A stretch of DNA of 64,000 nucleotides, taken from NCBI RefSeq assembly GCF_050908995.1, contig NW_027484979.1, positions 18,395 to 82,394 on the forward strand, read 5' to 3'. Source of the stretch: Andrena cerasifolii. Its lineage: Eukaryota > Arthropoda > Insecta > Hymenoptera > Andrenidae. Both the position numbers and the translations under genes were made by a program. The notes under the pieces were generated by a model. That model saw only the letters and a program-made list of their open reading frames with translations, did not search any database and was not told the origin of the DNA. Below, in pieces: positions 1 to 13,054 of the stretch (positions are counted from its first letter, which is position 1; each line of letters opens with the position of its first letter).

Positions 1-1350
1 AAGCCCAATTTTGTGCATTCTGAAAATTTTCGCCAGATTTTGGCCAATATATCAGGTGAACATGAAGTTGAAAGAGGTATACTAAATTTCAGCTTCAAAG
101 GCATCGCTTAAAAGTATCAAATCAGAGGCGCAGGACTTTCAAGAGGCATTCGAAAATTGTGTGACCCTTCGTTAAACAGTCACTGTCTCGAAACATCTGC
201 GCCACTTCTCGCTATTTGATTTGCTCTCCGGAGACGTTACATTGTGCCATCTCTTTCGACGGCATATTCTCCTGTTACAAAGCCCAATTTTGTGCATTCT
301 GAAAATTTTTGCTAGATTTTGTCCAATATATCAGGAGACCATGAAGCGGAAAGAGGTATACTAAATTTCAGCTTCAAAGGCATCGCTTAAAAGTATCAAA
401 TCAGAGGCGCAGGCCTTTCAAGAGGCGTTCGAAAATTGTGCGACTCTTCGGTAAACAGTCACTGTCTCGAAACATCTGCGCCACTTCTCGCTCATTGATT
501 TGCCCTCCGGAGACGTTACTTTGTGCCATCTCTTTCGAGGGCATGTTCTCCTGTTACAAAGCCCAATTTTGTGCATTCTGAAAATTTTCGCCAGATTTTG
601 GCCAATATATCAGGAGAACATGAAGTTGAAAGAGGTATACTAAATTTCAGCTTCAAAGGCATCGCCTTAAACTTGCAATTAAGAGGCGCAGGCCTTTCAA
701 GGGGCGTTCGAAAATTGTGCGTCTCTTCGTTAAACAGTCACTGTCTCGAAACACCTGCGCCACTTCTCGCTCTTTCGTTTGCTGTCCGGAGACGTTATAT
801 TGTTCCATCTCTTTCGACGGCATGTTCTCCTGTTATAAAGCTCAATTTTGTGTATTCTCGAAATTTTCGCCAGATTTTGGCCAATATATCAGGAGAAAAT
901 GAATTGGAAAGAGGTATACTAAATTTCAGCTTCAAAGGCATCGCCTTAAAGTTGCAAATAAGAGGCGCAGGCCTTTCAAGAGGCGTTCGAAAATTCTGCG
1001 TCTCGTTGTTAAACAATCACTGTCTCGAAACACCTGCGCCACTTCTCGCTCTTTGATTTGCTCTCCGGAAACGTTACTTTGTGCCATCTCTTTCGACGGC
1101 ATGTTCTCCTGTTACAAAGCCCAATTTTGTGCATTCTGAAAATTTTCGCCAGATTGTGGCCAATATATCAGGATAACATGAAGTGGAAAGAGGTATACTA
1201 AATTTCAGCTTCAAAGGCATCGCCTTAAAGTTGCAAATCAGAGGCGCAGGCCTTTCAAGAGGCGTTCGAAAATTCTGTGTGTCTTCGTTAAACAGTCACT
1301 GTCTCGAAACATCTGCGCCACTTCTCGCTCTTTGATTTGCTCTCCGGAGA
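1..1350. repeat. Left copy of a 24-monomer-offset duplication
   Basis: Bases 1 to about 1350 match 6697 to about 8046 at an offset of 6696 (24 monomers). The match includes the rare CTCGCTATTTG, GACTCTTCGGTAAAC and TCGAGGGCATG variants and the dimer in which the usual TGA is TCG. Visible differences are few, for example CAGGTGAAC at about 56 versus CAGGAGAAC, and GGCCTTTC at about 692 versus GGCCATTC in the right copy. The left limit is the window edge, so the block probably extends further left. Confidence 0.85.
523..1056 (+). repeat. Stop-loss dimer (TGA to TCG at the monomer junction)
   Basis: Two monomers are read through in one frame for 177 codons because CTCTTTGATTTGCTC has become CTCTTTCGTTTGCTG near 770. 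The same variant, with the linked GCTGTCCGG change, appears ten times, within open frames at 523, 1639, 7219, 11731, 15916, 16705, 21244, 24796, 29308 and 31213, and nowhere right of about 31.8 kb. In nine cases the next monomer has GTTATATTGTTCC and TTATAAAGCTC, so this is an inherited dimer. The copy at 1639 is followed by a different monomer. The frame opens on GTG, not ATG, and I do not call it a gene. Confidence 0.75.
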
Positions 1351-2475
1351 CGTTACTTTGTGCCATCTCTTTCGACGGCATATTCTCCTGTTACAAAGCC
1401 CAATTTTGTGCATTCTGAAAATTTTCGCTATATTTTGTCCAATATATCAGGAGAACATGAAGTGGAACGAGGTATACTAAATTTCAGCTTCAAAGGCATC
1501 GCTTAAAAGTATCAAATCAGAGGCGCAGGACTTTCAAGAGGCGTTCGAAAATTGTGCGACTCTTCGTTAAACAGTCACTGTCTCGAAACATCTGCGCCAC
1601 TTCTCGCTCATTGATTTGCCATCCGGAGACGATACATTGTGTCATCTCTTTCGACGGCATGTTCTCCTGTTACAAAGCCCAATTTTGTGCATTCTGAAAA
1701 TTTTCGCCAGATTTTGGCCAATATATCAGGAGAACATGAAGTTGAAAGAGGTATACTAAATTTCAGCATCAAAGGAATCGCCTTAAACTTGCAATTAAGA
1801 GGCGCAGGCCTTTCACGGGGCGTTCGAAAATTGTGCGTCTCTTCGTTAAACAGTCACTGTCTCGAAACACCTGCGCCACTTCTCGCTCTTTCGTTTGCTG
1901 TCCGGAGACGTTATATTGTTCCATCTCTTTCGACGGCATGTTCTCCTGTTACAAAGCCCAATTCTGTGCATTCTGCAAATTTTCGCCAGATTTTGGCCAA
2001 TATATCAGGAGAACATGAAGTTGAAAGAGGTATACTAAATTTCAGCTTCAAAGGCATCGCCTTAAGCTTGCAATTAAGAGGCGCAGGCCTTTCAAGAGGC
2101 GTTCGAAAATTGTGCGTCTCTTCGTTAAACAGTCACTGTCTCGAAGCACCTGCGCCACTTCTCGCTCTTTGATTTGCTCTCCGGAAACGTTACTTTGTGC
2201 CATCTCTTTCGACGGCATGTTCTCCTGTTACAAAGCCCAATTTTGTGCATTCTGAAAATTTTCGCCAGATTGTGGCCAATATATCAGGATAACATGAAGT
2301 GGAAAGAGGTATACTAAATTTCAGCTTCAAAGGCATCGCCTTAAAGTTGCAAATCAGAGGCGCAGGCCTTTCAAGAGGCGTTCGAAAATTCTGTGTGTCT
2401 TCGTTAAACAGTCACTGTCTCGAAACATCTGCGCCACTTCTCGCTCTTTGATTTGCTCTCCGGAGACGTTACTTT

Positions 2476-4149
2476 GTGCCATCTCTTTCGACGGCATGTT
2501 CTCCTGTTACAAAGCCCAATTTTGTGCATTCTGAAAATTTTCGCCAGATTGTGGCCAATATATCAGGATAACATGAAGTGGAAAGAGGTATACTAAATTT
2601 CAGCTTCAAAGGCATCGCCTTAAAGTTGCAAATCAGAGGCGCAGGCCTTTCAAGAGGCGTTCGAAAATTCTGTGTGTCTTCGTTAAACAGTCACTGTCTC
2701 GAAACATCTGCGCCACTTCTCGCTCTTTGATTTGCTCTCCGGAGACGTTACTTTGTGCCATCTCTTTCGACGGCATATTCTCCTGTTACAAAGCCCAATT
2801 TTGTGCATTCTGAAAATTTTCGCTATATTTTGTCCAATATATCAGGAGAACATGAAGTGGAACGAGGTATACTAAATTTCAGCTTCAAAGGCATCGCTTA
2901 AAAGTATCAAATCAGAGGCGCAGGACTTTCAAGAGGCGTTCGAAAATTGTGCGACTCTTCGTTAAACAGTCACTGTCTCGAAACATCTGCGCCACTTCTC
3001 GCTCATTGATTTGCCATCCGGAGACGTTACTTTGTGCCATCTCTTTCGACGGCATGTTCTCCTGTTACAAAGCTCAATTTTGTGCATTCTGAAAATTTTC
3101 GCCAGATTGTGGCCAATATATCAGGATAACATGAAGTGGAAACAGGTATACTAAATTTCAGCTTCAAAGGCATCGCCTTAAAGTTGCAAATCAGAGGCGC
3201 AGGACTTTCAAGAGGCATTCGAAAATTGTGTGACCCTTCGTTAAACAGTCACTGTCTCGAAACATCTGCGCCACTTCTCGCTCTTTGATTTGCTCTCCGG
3301 AAACGTTACTTTGTGCCATCTCTTTCGACGGCATGTTCTCCTGTTACAAAGCCCAATTTTGTGCATTCTGAAAATTTTCGCCAGATTGTGGCCAATATAT
3401 CAGGATAACATGAAGTGGAAAGAGGTATACTAAATTTCAGCTTCCAAGGCATCGCCTTAAAGTTGCAAATCAGAGGCGCAGGCCTTTCAAGAGGCGTTCG
3501 AAAATTCTGTGTGTCTTCGTTAAACAGTCACTGTCTCGAAACATCTGCGCCACTTCTCGCTCTTTGATTTGCTCTCCGGAGACGTTACTTTGTGCCATCT
3601 CTTTCGACGGCATATTCTCCTGTTACAAAGCCCAATTTTGTGCATTCTGAAAATTTTCGCTATATTTTGTCCAATATATCAGGAGAACATGAAGTGGAAC
3701 GAGGTATACTAAATTTCAGCTTCAAAGGCATCGCTTAAAAGTATCAAATCAGAGGCGCAGGACTTTCAAGAGGCGTTCGAAAATTGTGCGACTCTTCGTT
3801 AAACAGTCACTGTCTCGAAACATCTGCGCCACTTCTCGCTCATTGATTTGCCATCCGGAGACGTTACTTTGTGCCATCTCTTTCGACGGCATGTTCTCCT
3901 GTTACAAAGCTCAATTTTGTGCATTCTGAAAATTTTCGCCAGATTGTGGCCAATATATCAGGATAACATGAAGTGGAAACAGGTATACTAAATTTCAGCT
4001 TCAAAGGCATCGCCTTAAAGTTGCAAATCAGAGGCGCAGGACTTTCAAGAGGCATTCGAAAATTGTGTGACCCTTCGTTAAACAGTCACTGTCTCGAAAC
4101 ATCTGCGCCACTTCTCGCTCTTTGATTTGCTCTCCGGAGACGTTACATT
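2476..4149. repeat. 3-mer HOR doublet (2 x 837 bp), left domain
   Basis: Three successive monomer types repeat in order. The first has GATTGTGGCC with GGATAACATG. The second has GCTATATTTTGTCC with GGAACGAGG and CGCTTAAAAG. The third has AAGCTCAATT, GGAAACAGG and GTGTGACCC. The two units, 2476-3312 and 3313-4149, are nearly identical. One private difference is CTTCCAAGGC at 3441 versus CTTCAAAGGC. The same CTTCCA variant reappears at 7905, exactly 16 monomers away. Confidence 0.85.
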
Positions 4150-4890
4150 GTGCCATCTCTTTCGACGGCATATTCTCCTGTTACAAAGCCCAATTTTGTG
4201 CATTCTGAAAATTTTTGCTAGATTTTGTCCAATATATCAGGAGACCATGAAGCGGAAAGAGGTATACTAAATTTCAGCTTCAAAGGCATCGCTTAAAAGT
4301 ATCAAATCAGAGGCGCAGGCCTTTCAAGAGGCGTTCGAAAATTGTGCGACTCTTCGTTAAACAGTCACTGTCTCGAAACATCTGCGCCACTTCTCGCTCA
4401 TTGATTTGCCCTCCGGAGACGTTACTTTGTGCCATCTCTTTCGACGGCATATTCTCCTGTTACAAAGCCCAATTTTGTGCATTCTGAAAATTTTCGCCAG
4501 ATTTTGGCCAATATATCAGGAGAACATGAAGTTGAAAGAGGTATACTAAATTTCAGCTTCAAAGGCATCGCTTAAAAGTATCAAATCAGAGGCGCAGGAC
4601 TTTCAAGAGGCATTCGAAAATTGTGTGACCCTTCGTTAAACAGTCACTGTCTCGAAACATCTGCGCCACTTCTCGCTATTTGATTTGCTCTCCGGAGACG
4701 TTATATTGTTCCATCTCTTTCGACGGCATGTTCTCCTGTTATAAAGCTCAATTTTGTGTATTCTCGAAATTTTCGCCAGATTTTGGCCAATATATCAGGA
4801 GAAAATGAATTGGAAAGAGGTATACTAAATTTCAGCTTCAAAGGCATCGCCTTAAAGTTGCAAATCAGAGGCGCAGGCCTTTCAAGAGGC
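4130..4890. repeat. Block duplicated 14 monomers away (partner 8036-8796)
   Basis: This stretch of about 2.7 monomers matches about 8036-8796 at an offset of 3906 (14 monomers). Both carry the same order of variants: GTTACATTGTG, then GGAGACCATGAAGCGG, then CGCTATTTG, then the GTTATATTGTTCC and TTATAAAGCTC monomer with GAATTGG. The boundaries are approximate because they lie in sequence common to all monomers. Confidence 0.75.
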
Positions 4891-5799
4891 GTTCGAAAAT
4901 TCTGCGTGTCTTCGTTAAACAGTCACTGTCTCGAAACATCTGCGCCATTTCTCGCTCTTTGATTTGCTCTCCGGAGACGTTACTTTGTGCCATCTCTTTC
5001 GACGGCATATTCTCCTGTTACAAAGCCCAATTTTGTGCATTCTGAAAATTTTCGCTAGATTTTGTCCAATATATCAGGAGAACATGAAGTGGAAAGAGGT
5101 ATACTAAATTTCAGCTTCAAATGCATCGCTTAAAAGTATCAAATCAGAGGCGCAGGACTTTCAAGTGGCGTTCGAAAATTCTGCGTCTCTTCGTTAATCA
5201 GTCACTGTCTCGAAACATCTGCGCCACATCTCGCTCTTTGATTTGCTCTCCGGAGACGTTACTTTGTGCCATCTCTTTCGACGGCATGTTCTCCTGTTAC
5301 AAAGCCCAATTTTGTGCATTCTGAAAATTTTCGCCAGATTGTGGCCAATATATCAGGATAACATGAAGTGGAAAGAGGTATACTAAATTTCAGCTTCAAA
5401 GGCATCGCCTTAAAGTTGCAAATCAGAGGCGCAGGCCTTTCAAGAGGCGTTCGAAAATTCTGCGTCTCGTTGTTAAACAATCACTGTCTCGAAACACCTG
5501 CGCCACTTCTCGCTCTTTGATTTGCTTTCCGGAGACGTTACTTTGTGCCATCTCTTTCGACGGCATGTTCTCCTGTTACAAAGCCCAAATTTGTGCATTC
5601 TGAAAATTTTCGCCAGATTGTGGCCAATATATCAGGATAACATGAAGTGGAAAGAGGTATTCTAAATTTCAGCTTCAAAGGCATCGCCTTAAAGTTGCAA
5701 ATCAGAGGCGCAGGCCTTTCAAGAGGCGTTCGAAAATTCTGCGTGTCTTCCTTAAACAGTCACTGTCTCGAAACATCTGCGCCACTTCTCGCTCTTTGA

Positions 5800-6720
5800 T
5801 TTGCTCTCCGGAGACGTTACATTGTGCCATCTCTTTCGACGGCATATTCTCCTGTTACAAAGCCCAATTTTGTGCATTCTGAAAATTTTCGCCAGATTTT
5901 GGCCTATATATCAGGAGAACATGAAGTCAAAAGTGGTATACTAAATTTCAGCTTCATAGGCATCGCCTTAAAGTTGCAAATAAGAGGCGCAGGCCTTTCA
6001 AGAGGCGTTCGAAAATTGTGCGACTCTTCGTTAAACAGTCACTGTCTCGAAACATCTGCGCCACTTCTCGCTCATTGATTTGCCCTCCGGAGACGTTACT
6101 TTGTGCCATCTCTTTCGAGGGCATGTTCTCCTGTTACAAAGCCCAAATTTGTGCATTCTGAAAATTTTCGCCAGATTTTGGCCAATATATCAGGAGAACA
6201 TGAAGTTGAAAGAGGTATACTAAATTTCAACTTCAAAGGCATCGCCTTAAAGTTGCAAATCAGAGGCGCAGGCCTTTCAAGAGGCGTTCGAAAATTCTGC
6301 GTGTCTTCGTTAAACAGTCACTGTCTCGAAACATCTGCGCCATTTCTCGCTCTTTGATTTGCTCTCCGGAGACGTTACTTTGTGCCATCTCTTTCGACGG
6401 CATATTCTCCTGTTACAAAGCCCAATTTTGTGCATTCTGAAAATTTTCGCTAGATTTTGTCCAATATATCAGGAGAACATGAAGTGGAAAGAGGTATACT
6501 AAATTTCAGCTTCAAATGCATCGCTTAAAAGTATCAAATCAGAGGCGCAGGACTTTCAAGTGGCGTTCGAAAATTCTGCGTCTCTTCGTTAATCAGTCAC
6601 TGTCTCGAAATATCTGCGCCACATCTCGCTCTTTGATTTGCTCTCCGGAGACGTTACTTTGTGCCATCTCTTTCGAGGGCATGTTCTCCTGTTACAAAGC
6701 CCAATTTTGTGCATTCTGAA
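5800..6720. repeat. Three-monomer block J, copy 1 of 4
   Basis: The block runs: a monomer with GGCCTATATATC and CAAAAGTGG; a monomer with TCGAGGGCATG and AAGCCCAAATTTG ending in CCATTTCTCGC; and a monomer with GCTAGATTTTGTCC, CTTCAAATGCATCGC, TCAAGTGGCG and CGTTAATCAG. The same order recurs at about 20,308-21,228, 23,377-24,297 and 29,794-30,714, with offsets of 52, 63 and 86 monomers. Copy 1 has a private CAACTTCAAAGG at about 6228. The four copies lie in different neighbourhoods. Confidence 0.8.
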
Positions 6721-8046
6721 AATTTTCGCCAGATTTTGGCCAATATATCAGGAGAACATGAAGTTGAAAGAGGTATACTAAATTTCAGCTTCAAAGGCAT
6801 CGCTTAAAAGTATCAAATCAGAGGCGCAGGACTTTCAAGAGGCATTCGAAAATTGTGTGACCCTTCGTTAAACAGTCACTGTCTCGAAACATCTGCGCCA
6901 CTTCTCGCTATTTGATTTGCTCTCCGGAGACGTTACATTGTGCCATCTCTTTCGACGGCATATTCTCCTGTTACAAAGCCCAATTTTGTGCATTCTGAAA
7001 ATTTTTGCTAGATTTTGTCCAATATATCAGGAGACCATGAAGCGGAAAGAGGTATACTAAATTTCAGCTTCAAAGGCATCGCTTAAAAGTATCAAATCAG
7101 AGGCGCAGGCCTTTCAAGAGGCGTTCGAAAATTGTGCGACTCTTCGGTAAACAGTCACTGTCTCGAAACATCTGCGCCACTTCTCGCTCATTGATTTGCC
7201 CTCCGGAGACGTTACTTTGTGCCATCTCTTTCGAGGGCATGTTCTCCTGTTACAAAGCCCAATTTTGTGCATTCTGAAAATTTTCGCCAGATTTTGGCCA
7301 ATATATCAGGAGAACATGAAGTTGAAAGAGGTATACTAAATTTCAGCTTCAAAGGCATCGCCTTAAACTTGCAATTAAGAGGCGCAGGCCATTCAAGGGG
7401 CGTTCGAAAATTGTGCGTCTCTTCGTTAAACAGTCACTGTCTCGAAACACCTGCGCCACTTCTCGCTCTTTCGTTTGCTGTCCGGAGACGTTATATTGTT
7501 CCATCTCTTTCGACGGCATGTTCTCCTGTTATAAAGCTCAATTTTGTGTATTCTCGAAATTTTCGCCAGATTTTGGCCAATATATCAGGAGAAAATGAAT
7601 TGGAAAGAGGTATACTAAATTTCAGCTTCAAAGGCATCGCCTTAAAGTTGCAAATAAGAGGCGCAGGCCTTTCAAGAGGCGTTCGAAAATTCTGCGTCTC
7701 GTTGTTAAACAATCACTGTCTCGAAACACCTGCGCCACTTCTCGCTCTTTGATTTGCTCTCCGGAAACGTTACTTTGTGCCATCTCTTTCGACGGCATGT
7801 TCTCCTGTTACAAAGCCCAATTTTGTGCATTCTGAAAATTTTCGCCAGATTGTGGCCAATATATCAGGATAACATGAAGTGGAAAGAGGTATACTAAATT
7901 TCAGCTTCCAAGGCATCGCCTTAAAGTTGCAAATCAGAGGCGCAGGCCTTTCAAGAGGCGTTCGAAAATTCTGTGTGTCTTCGTTAAACAGTCACTGTCT
8001 CGAAACATCTGCGCCACTTCTCGCTCTTTGATTTGCTCTCCGGAGA
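6697..8046. repeat. Right copy of the 24-monomer-offset duplication
   Basis: This is the partner of 1-1350. It ends where the monomer with GGAGACCATGAAGCGG follows at about 8050; the left copy instead continues into a monomer with GCTATATTTTG. It carries CTTCCAAGGC at 7905, which the left copy lacks but the monomer at 3313-3591 has. This suggests that its right end derives from, or was converted by, the 3-mer doublet. Confidence 0.8.
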
Positions 8047-8869
8047 CGTTACATTGTGCCATCTCTTTCGACGGCATATTCTCCTGTTACAAAGCCCAAT
8101 TTTGTGCATTCTGAAAATTTTTGCTAGATTTTGTCCAATATATCAGGAGACCATGAAGCGGAAAGAGGTATACTAAATTTCAGCTTCAAAGGCATCGCTT
8201 AAAAGTATCAAATCAGAGGCGCAGGCCTTTCAAGAGGCGTTCGAAAATTGTGCGACTCTTCGTTAAACAGTCACTGTCTCGAAACATCTGCGCCACTTCT
8301 CGCTCATTGATTTGCCCTCCGGAGACGTTACTTTGTGCCATCTCTTTCGACGGCATATTCTCCTGTTACAAAGCCCAATTTTGTGCATTCTGAAAATTTT
8401 CGCCAGATTTTGGCCAATATATCAGGAGAACATGAAGTTGAAAGAGGTATACTAAATTTCAGCTTCAAAGGCATCGCTTAAAAGTATCAAATCAGAGGCG
8501 CAGGACTTTCAAGAGGCATTCGAAAATTGTGTGACCCTTCGTTAAACAGTCACTGTCTCGAAACATCTGCGCCACTTCTCGCTATTTGATTTGCTCTCCG
8601 GAGACGTTATATTGTTCCATCTCTTTCGACGGCATGTTCTCCTGTTATAAAGCTCAATTTTGTGTATTCTCGAAATTTTCGCCAGATTTTGGCCAATATA
8701 TCAGGAGAAAATGAATTGGAAAGAGGTATACTAAATTTCAGCTTCAAAGGCATCGCCTTAAAGTTGCAAATCAGAGGCGCAGGCCTTTCAAGAGGCGTTC
8801 GAAAATTCTGCGTGTCTTCGTTAAACAGTCACTGTCTCGAAACACCTGCGCCACTTCTCGCTCTTTGAT
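8036..8869. repeat. Right copy of the 14-monomer-offset block, end of left domain
   Basis: This is the partner of about 4130-4890. The end of the last monomer differs from its partner: 8841-8880 reads AAACACC with CTCTCCAGAG, where the left copy reads AAACATC with CCATTTCTCGC and CTCCGG. From here rightward class B monomers with TTGTCCTG begin, so this is the edge between the left domain and the first 12-monomer block. Confidence 0.7.
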
Positions 8870-11800
8870 TTGCTCTCCAGAGACGTTACTTTGTTCCATC
8901 TCTTTCGACGGCATGTTGTCCTGTTACAAAGCACAATTTTGTGTATTCTCGAAATTTTCGCCAGATTTTGGCCAATATATCAGGAGAAAATGAAGTGGAA
9001 AGAGGTATACTAAATTTCAGATTCAAAGGCATCGCCTTAAAGTTGCAAATCGGAGGCGCAGGCCTTTCAAGAGGCGTTCGAAAATTCTGCGTCTCGTTGT
9101 TAAACAATCACTGTCTCGAAACACCTGCGCCACTTCTCGCTCTTTGATTTGCTCTCCAGAGACGTTACTTTGTTCCATCTCTTTCGACGGCATGTTGTCC
9201 TGTTACAAAGCACAATTTTGTGTATTCTCGAAATTTTCGCCAGATTTTGGCCAATATATCAGGAGAACATGAAGTCAAAAGAGGTATACTAAATTTCAGC
9301 TTCATAGGCATCGCCTTAAAGTTGCAAATCAGAGGCGCAGGCCTTTCAAGAGGCGTTCGAAAATTCTGCGTGTCTTCGTGAAACAGTCACTGTCTCGAAA
9401 CACCTGCGCCACTTCTCGCTCTTTGATTTGCTCTCCGGAGACATTACTTTGTTCCATCTCTTTCGACGGCATATTCTCCTGTTACAAAGCACAATTTTGT
9501 GTATTCTCGAAATTTTCGCCAGATTTTGGCCAATATATCAGGAGAACATGAAGTCGAAAGAGGTATACTAAATTTCAGCGTCAAATGCATCGCCTTAAAG
9601 TTGCAAGTAAGAGGCGCAGGCCTTTCAAGAGGCGTTCGAAAATTCTGCGTCTCGTTGTTAAACAATCACTGTCTCGAAACACCTGCGCCACTTCTCGCTC
9701 TTTGATTTGCTCTCCAGAGACGTTACTTTGTTCCATCTCTTTCGACGGCATGTTGTCCTGTTACAAAGCACAATTTTGTGTATTCTCGAAATTTTCGCCA
9801 GATTTTGGCCAATATATCAGGAGAAAATGAAGTGGAAAGAGGTATACTAAATTTCAGATTCAAAGGCATCGCCTTAAAGTTGCAAATCGGAGGCGCAGGC
9901 CTTTCAAGAGGCGTTCGAAAATTCTGCGTCTCGTTGTTAAACAATCACTGTCTCGAAACACCTGCGCCACTTCTCGCTCTTTGATTTGCTCTCCAGAGAC
10001 GTTACTTTGTTCCATCTCTTTCGACGGCATGTTGTCCTGTTACAAAGCACAATTTTGTGTATTCTCGAAATTTTCGCCAGATTTTGGCCAATATATCAGG
10101 AGAACATGAAGTCAAAAGAGGTATACTAAATTTCAGCTTCATAGGCATCGCCTTAAAGTTGCAAATCAGAGGCGCAGGCCTTTCAAGAGGCGTTCGAAAA
10201 TTCTGCGTGTCTTCGTTAAACAGTCACTGTCTCGAAACATCTGCCCCACTTCTCGCTCTTTGAGTTGCTCTCCGGAGACGTTACTTTGTTCCATCTCTTT
10301 CGACGGCATGTTCTCCTGTTACAAAGCCCAATTCTGTGCATTCTGAAAATTTTCGCCAGATTTTGGTCAATATATCAGGAGAAAATGAAGTGGAAAGAGG
10401 TATACTAAATTTCAGCTTCAAAGGCATCGCCTTAAAGTTGCAAATAAGAGGGGCAGGCCTTTCAAGAGACGTTCGAAAATTCTGCGTCTCTTCGTTAATC
10501 AGTCACTGTCTCGAAACATCTGCGCCACATCTCGCTCTTTGATTTGCTCTCCGGAGACGTTACTTTGTGCCATCTCTTTCGACTGCATGTTCTCCTATTA
10601 CAAAGCCCAATTTTGTGCATTCTGAAAATTTTCGCCTGATTTTGGCCAATATATCAGGATAAAATGAAGTGGAAAGAGGTATACTAAATTTTAGCTTCAA
10701 AGGCATCGCCTTAAAGTTGCAAATAAGAGGCGCAGGCCTTTCAAGAGGCTTTCGAAAATTGTGCGTCTCTTCGTGAAACAGTCACTGTCTCGAAACACCT
10801 GCGCCACTTCTCGCTCTTTGATTTGCTCTCCGGAGACATTACTTTGTTCCATCTCTTTCGACGGCATATTCTCCTGTTACAAAGCCCAATTTTGTGTATT
10901 CTCGAAATTTTCGCCAGATTTTGGCCAATATATCAGGAGAAAATGAAGTGGAAAGAGGTATACTAAATTTCAGATTCAAAGGCATCGCCTTAAAGTTGCA
11001 AATCGGAGGCGCAGGCCTTTCAAGAGGCGTTCGAAAATTCTGCGTGTCTTCGTTAAACAGTCACTGTCTCGAAACATCTGCGCCACTTCTCGCTCTTTGA
11101 TTTGCTCTCCGGAGACGTTACGTTGTGCCATCATTTTCGACGGCATGTTCTCCTGTTACAAAGCCCAATTTTGTGCATTCTGAAAATTTTCGCCAGATTT
11201 TGGCCAATATATCAGGAGAACATGAAGTCGAAAGAGGTATACTAAATTTCAGCTTCAAATGCATCGCCTTAAAGTTGCAAATATGAGGCACAGGCCTTTC
11301 AAGAGGCGTTCGAAAATTCTGCGTCTCGTTGTTAAACAATCACTGTCTCGAAACACCTGCGCCACTTCTCGCTCTTTGATTTGCTCTCCAGAGACGTTAC
11401 TTTGTTCCATCTCTTTCGACGGCATGTTGTCCTGTTACAAAGCCCAATTTTGTGTATTCTCGAAATTTTCGCCAGATTTTGGCCAATATATCAGGAGAAC
11501 ATGAAGTCGAAAGAGGTATACTAAATTTCAGCTTCAAATGCATCGCCTTAAAGTTGCAAGTAAGAGGCGCAGGCCTTTCAAGAGGCGTTCGAAAATTCTG
11601 CGTCTCGTTGTTAAACAATCACTGTCTCGAAACACCTGCGCCACTTCTCGCTCTTTGATTTGCTCTCCAGAGACGTTGCTTTGTTCCATCTCTTTCGACG
11701 GCATGTTGTCCTGTTACAAAGCACAATTTTGTGTATTCTCGAAATTTTCGCCAGATTTTGGCCAATATATCAGGAGAAAGTGAAGTGGAAAGAGGTATAC

Positions 11801-12225
11801 TAAATTTCAGCTTCAAAGGCATCGCCTTAAAGTTGCAAATCGGAGGCGCAGGCCTTTCAAGAGGCGTTCGAAAATTCTGCGTGTCTTCGTTAAACAATCA
11901 CTGTCTCGAAACACCTGCGCCACTTCTCGCTCTTTCGTTTGCTGTCCGGAGACGTTATATTGTTCCATCTCTTTCGACGGCATGTTCTCCTGTTATAAAG
12001 CTCAATTTTGTGTATTCTCGAAATTTTCGCCAGATTTTGGCCAATATATCAGGAGAAAATGAATTGGAAAGAGGTATACTAAATTTCAGCTTCAAAGGCA
12101 TCGCCTTAAAGTTGCAAATCAGAGGCGCAGGCCTTTCAAGAGGCGTTCGAAAATTCTGCGTGTCTTCCTTAAACAGTCACTGTCTAGAAACATCTGCGCC
12201 ACTTCTCGCTCTTTGATTTGCTCTC
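8870..12225. repeat. 12-monomer block K, copy 1 of 3
   Basis: About 3.35 kb that recurs at 13,055-16,410 (offset 4185, 15 monomers) and 26,447-29,802 (offset 17,577, 63 monomers). Rare variants sit at matching places in all three copies: CTGCCCCAC near 10,243, ATGAGGCACAGG near 11,283, GACGTTGCTTTG near 11,673, GAGAAAGTGAAG near 11,775 and GTCTAGAAAC near 12,182. Within the block, class B monomers with CAGCGTCAAATGC and with CAGATTCAAAGG alternate, which gives an inner 837-bp spacing. Confidence 0.85.
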
Positions 12226-13054
12226 CGGAGACGTTACTTTGTGCCATCTCTTTCGACTGCATGTTCTCCTATTACAAAGCCCAATTTTGTGCATTCTGAA
12301 AATTTTCGCCTGATTTTGGCCAATATATCAGGATAAAATGAAGTGGAAAGAGGTATACTAAATTTTAGCTTCAAAGGCATCGCCTTAAAGTTGCAAATAA
12401 GAGGCGCAGGCCTTTCAAGAGGCTTTCGAAAATTGTGCGTCTCTTCGTGAAACAGTCACTGTCTCGAAACACCTGCGCCACTTCTCGCTCTTTGATTTGC
12501 TCTCCGGAGACGTTACGTTGTGCCATCATTTTCGACGGCATGTTCTCCTATTACAAAGCCCAATTTTGTGCATTCTGAAAATTTTCGTCTGATGTTGGCC
12601 AATATATCAGGATAAAATGAAGTGGAAAGAGGTATACTAAATTTTAGCTTCAAAGGCATCGCCTTAAAGTTGCAAATAAGAGGCGCAGGCCTTTCAAGAG
12701 GCTTTCGAAAATTGTGCGTCTCTTCGTGAAACAGTCACTGTCTCGAAACACCTGCGCCACTTCTCGCTCTTTGATTTGCTCTCCGGAGACATTACTTTGT
12801 TCCATCTCTTTCGACGGCATATTCTCCTGTTACAAAGCACAATTTTGTGTATTCTCGAAATTTTCGCCAGATTTTGGCCAATATATCAGGAGAACATGAA
12901 GTCGAAAGAGGTATACTAAATTTCAGCGTCAAATGCATCGCCTTAAAGTTGCAAGTAAGAGGCGCAGGCCTTTCAAGAGGCGTTCGAAAATTCTGCGTCT
13001 CGTTGTTAAACAATCACTGTCTCGAAACACCTGCGCCACTTCTCGCTCTTTGAT
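12226..13054. repeat. Three-monomer spacer between block K copies
   Basis: Two monomers with CTCCTATTACAAAG, GGATAAAATG and AATTTTAGCTTC are followed by one with GACATTACTTTG and CAGCGTCAAATGC. They complete the 15-monomer period between copies 1 and 2 of block K. The second carries the rare CGTCTGATGTTGG near 12,587, which recurs only near 25,979 in the distant duplicate. Confidence 0.75.

Noticed and set aside
523..1056. 177-codon open frame, repeated at several places, as a two-repeat protein gene
   Set aside because: It starts with GTG, has no codon bias I can see, and is simply two monomers joined by loss of TGA. The other two open frames overlap the same DNA. It recurs wherever the dimer was copied.
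3027..3218. Minus-strand frames of 63-95 codons as antisense genes
   Set aside because: They recur in register with the monomer. The start checked is TTG, and each frame ends inside the same monomer or the next. Nothing suggests translation.
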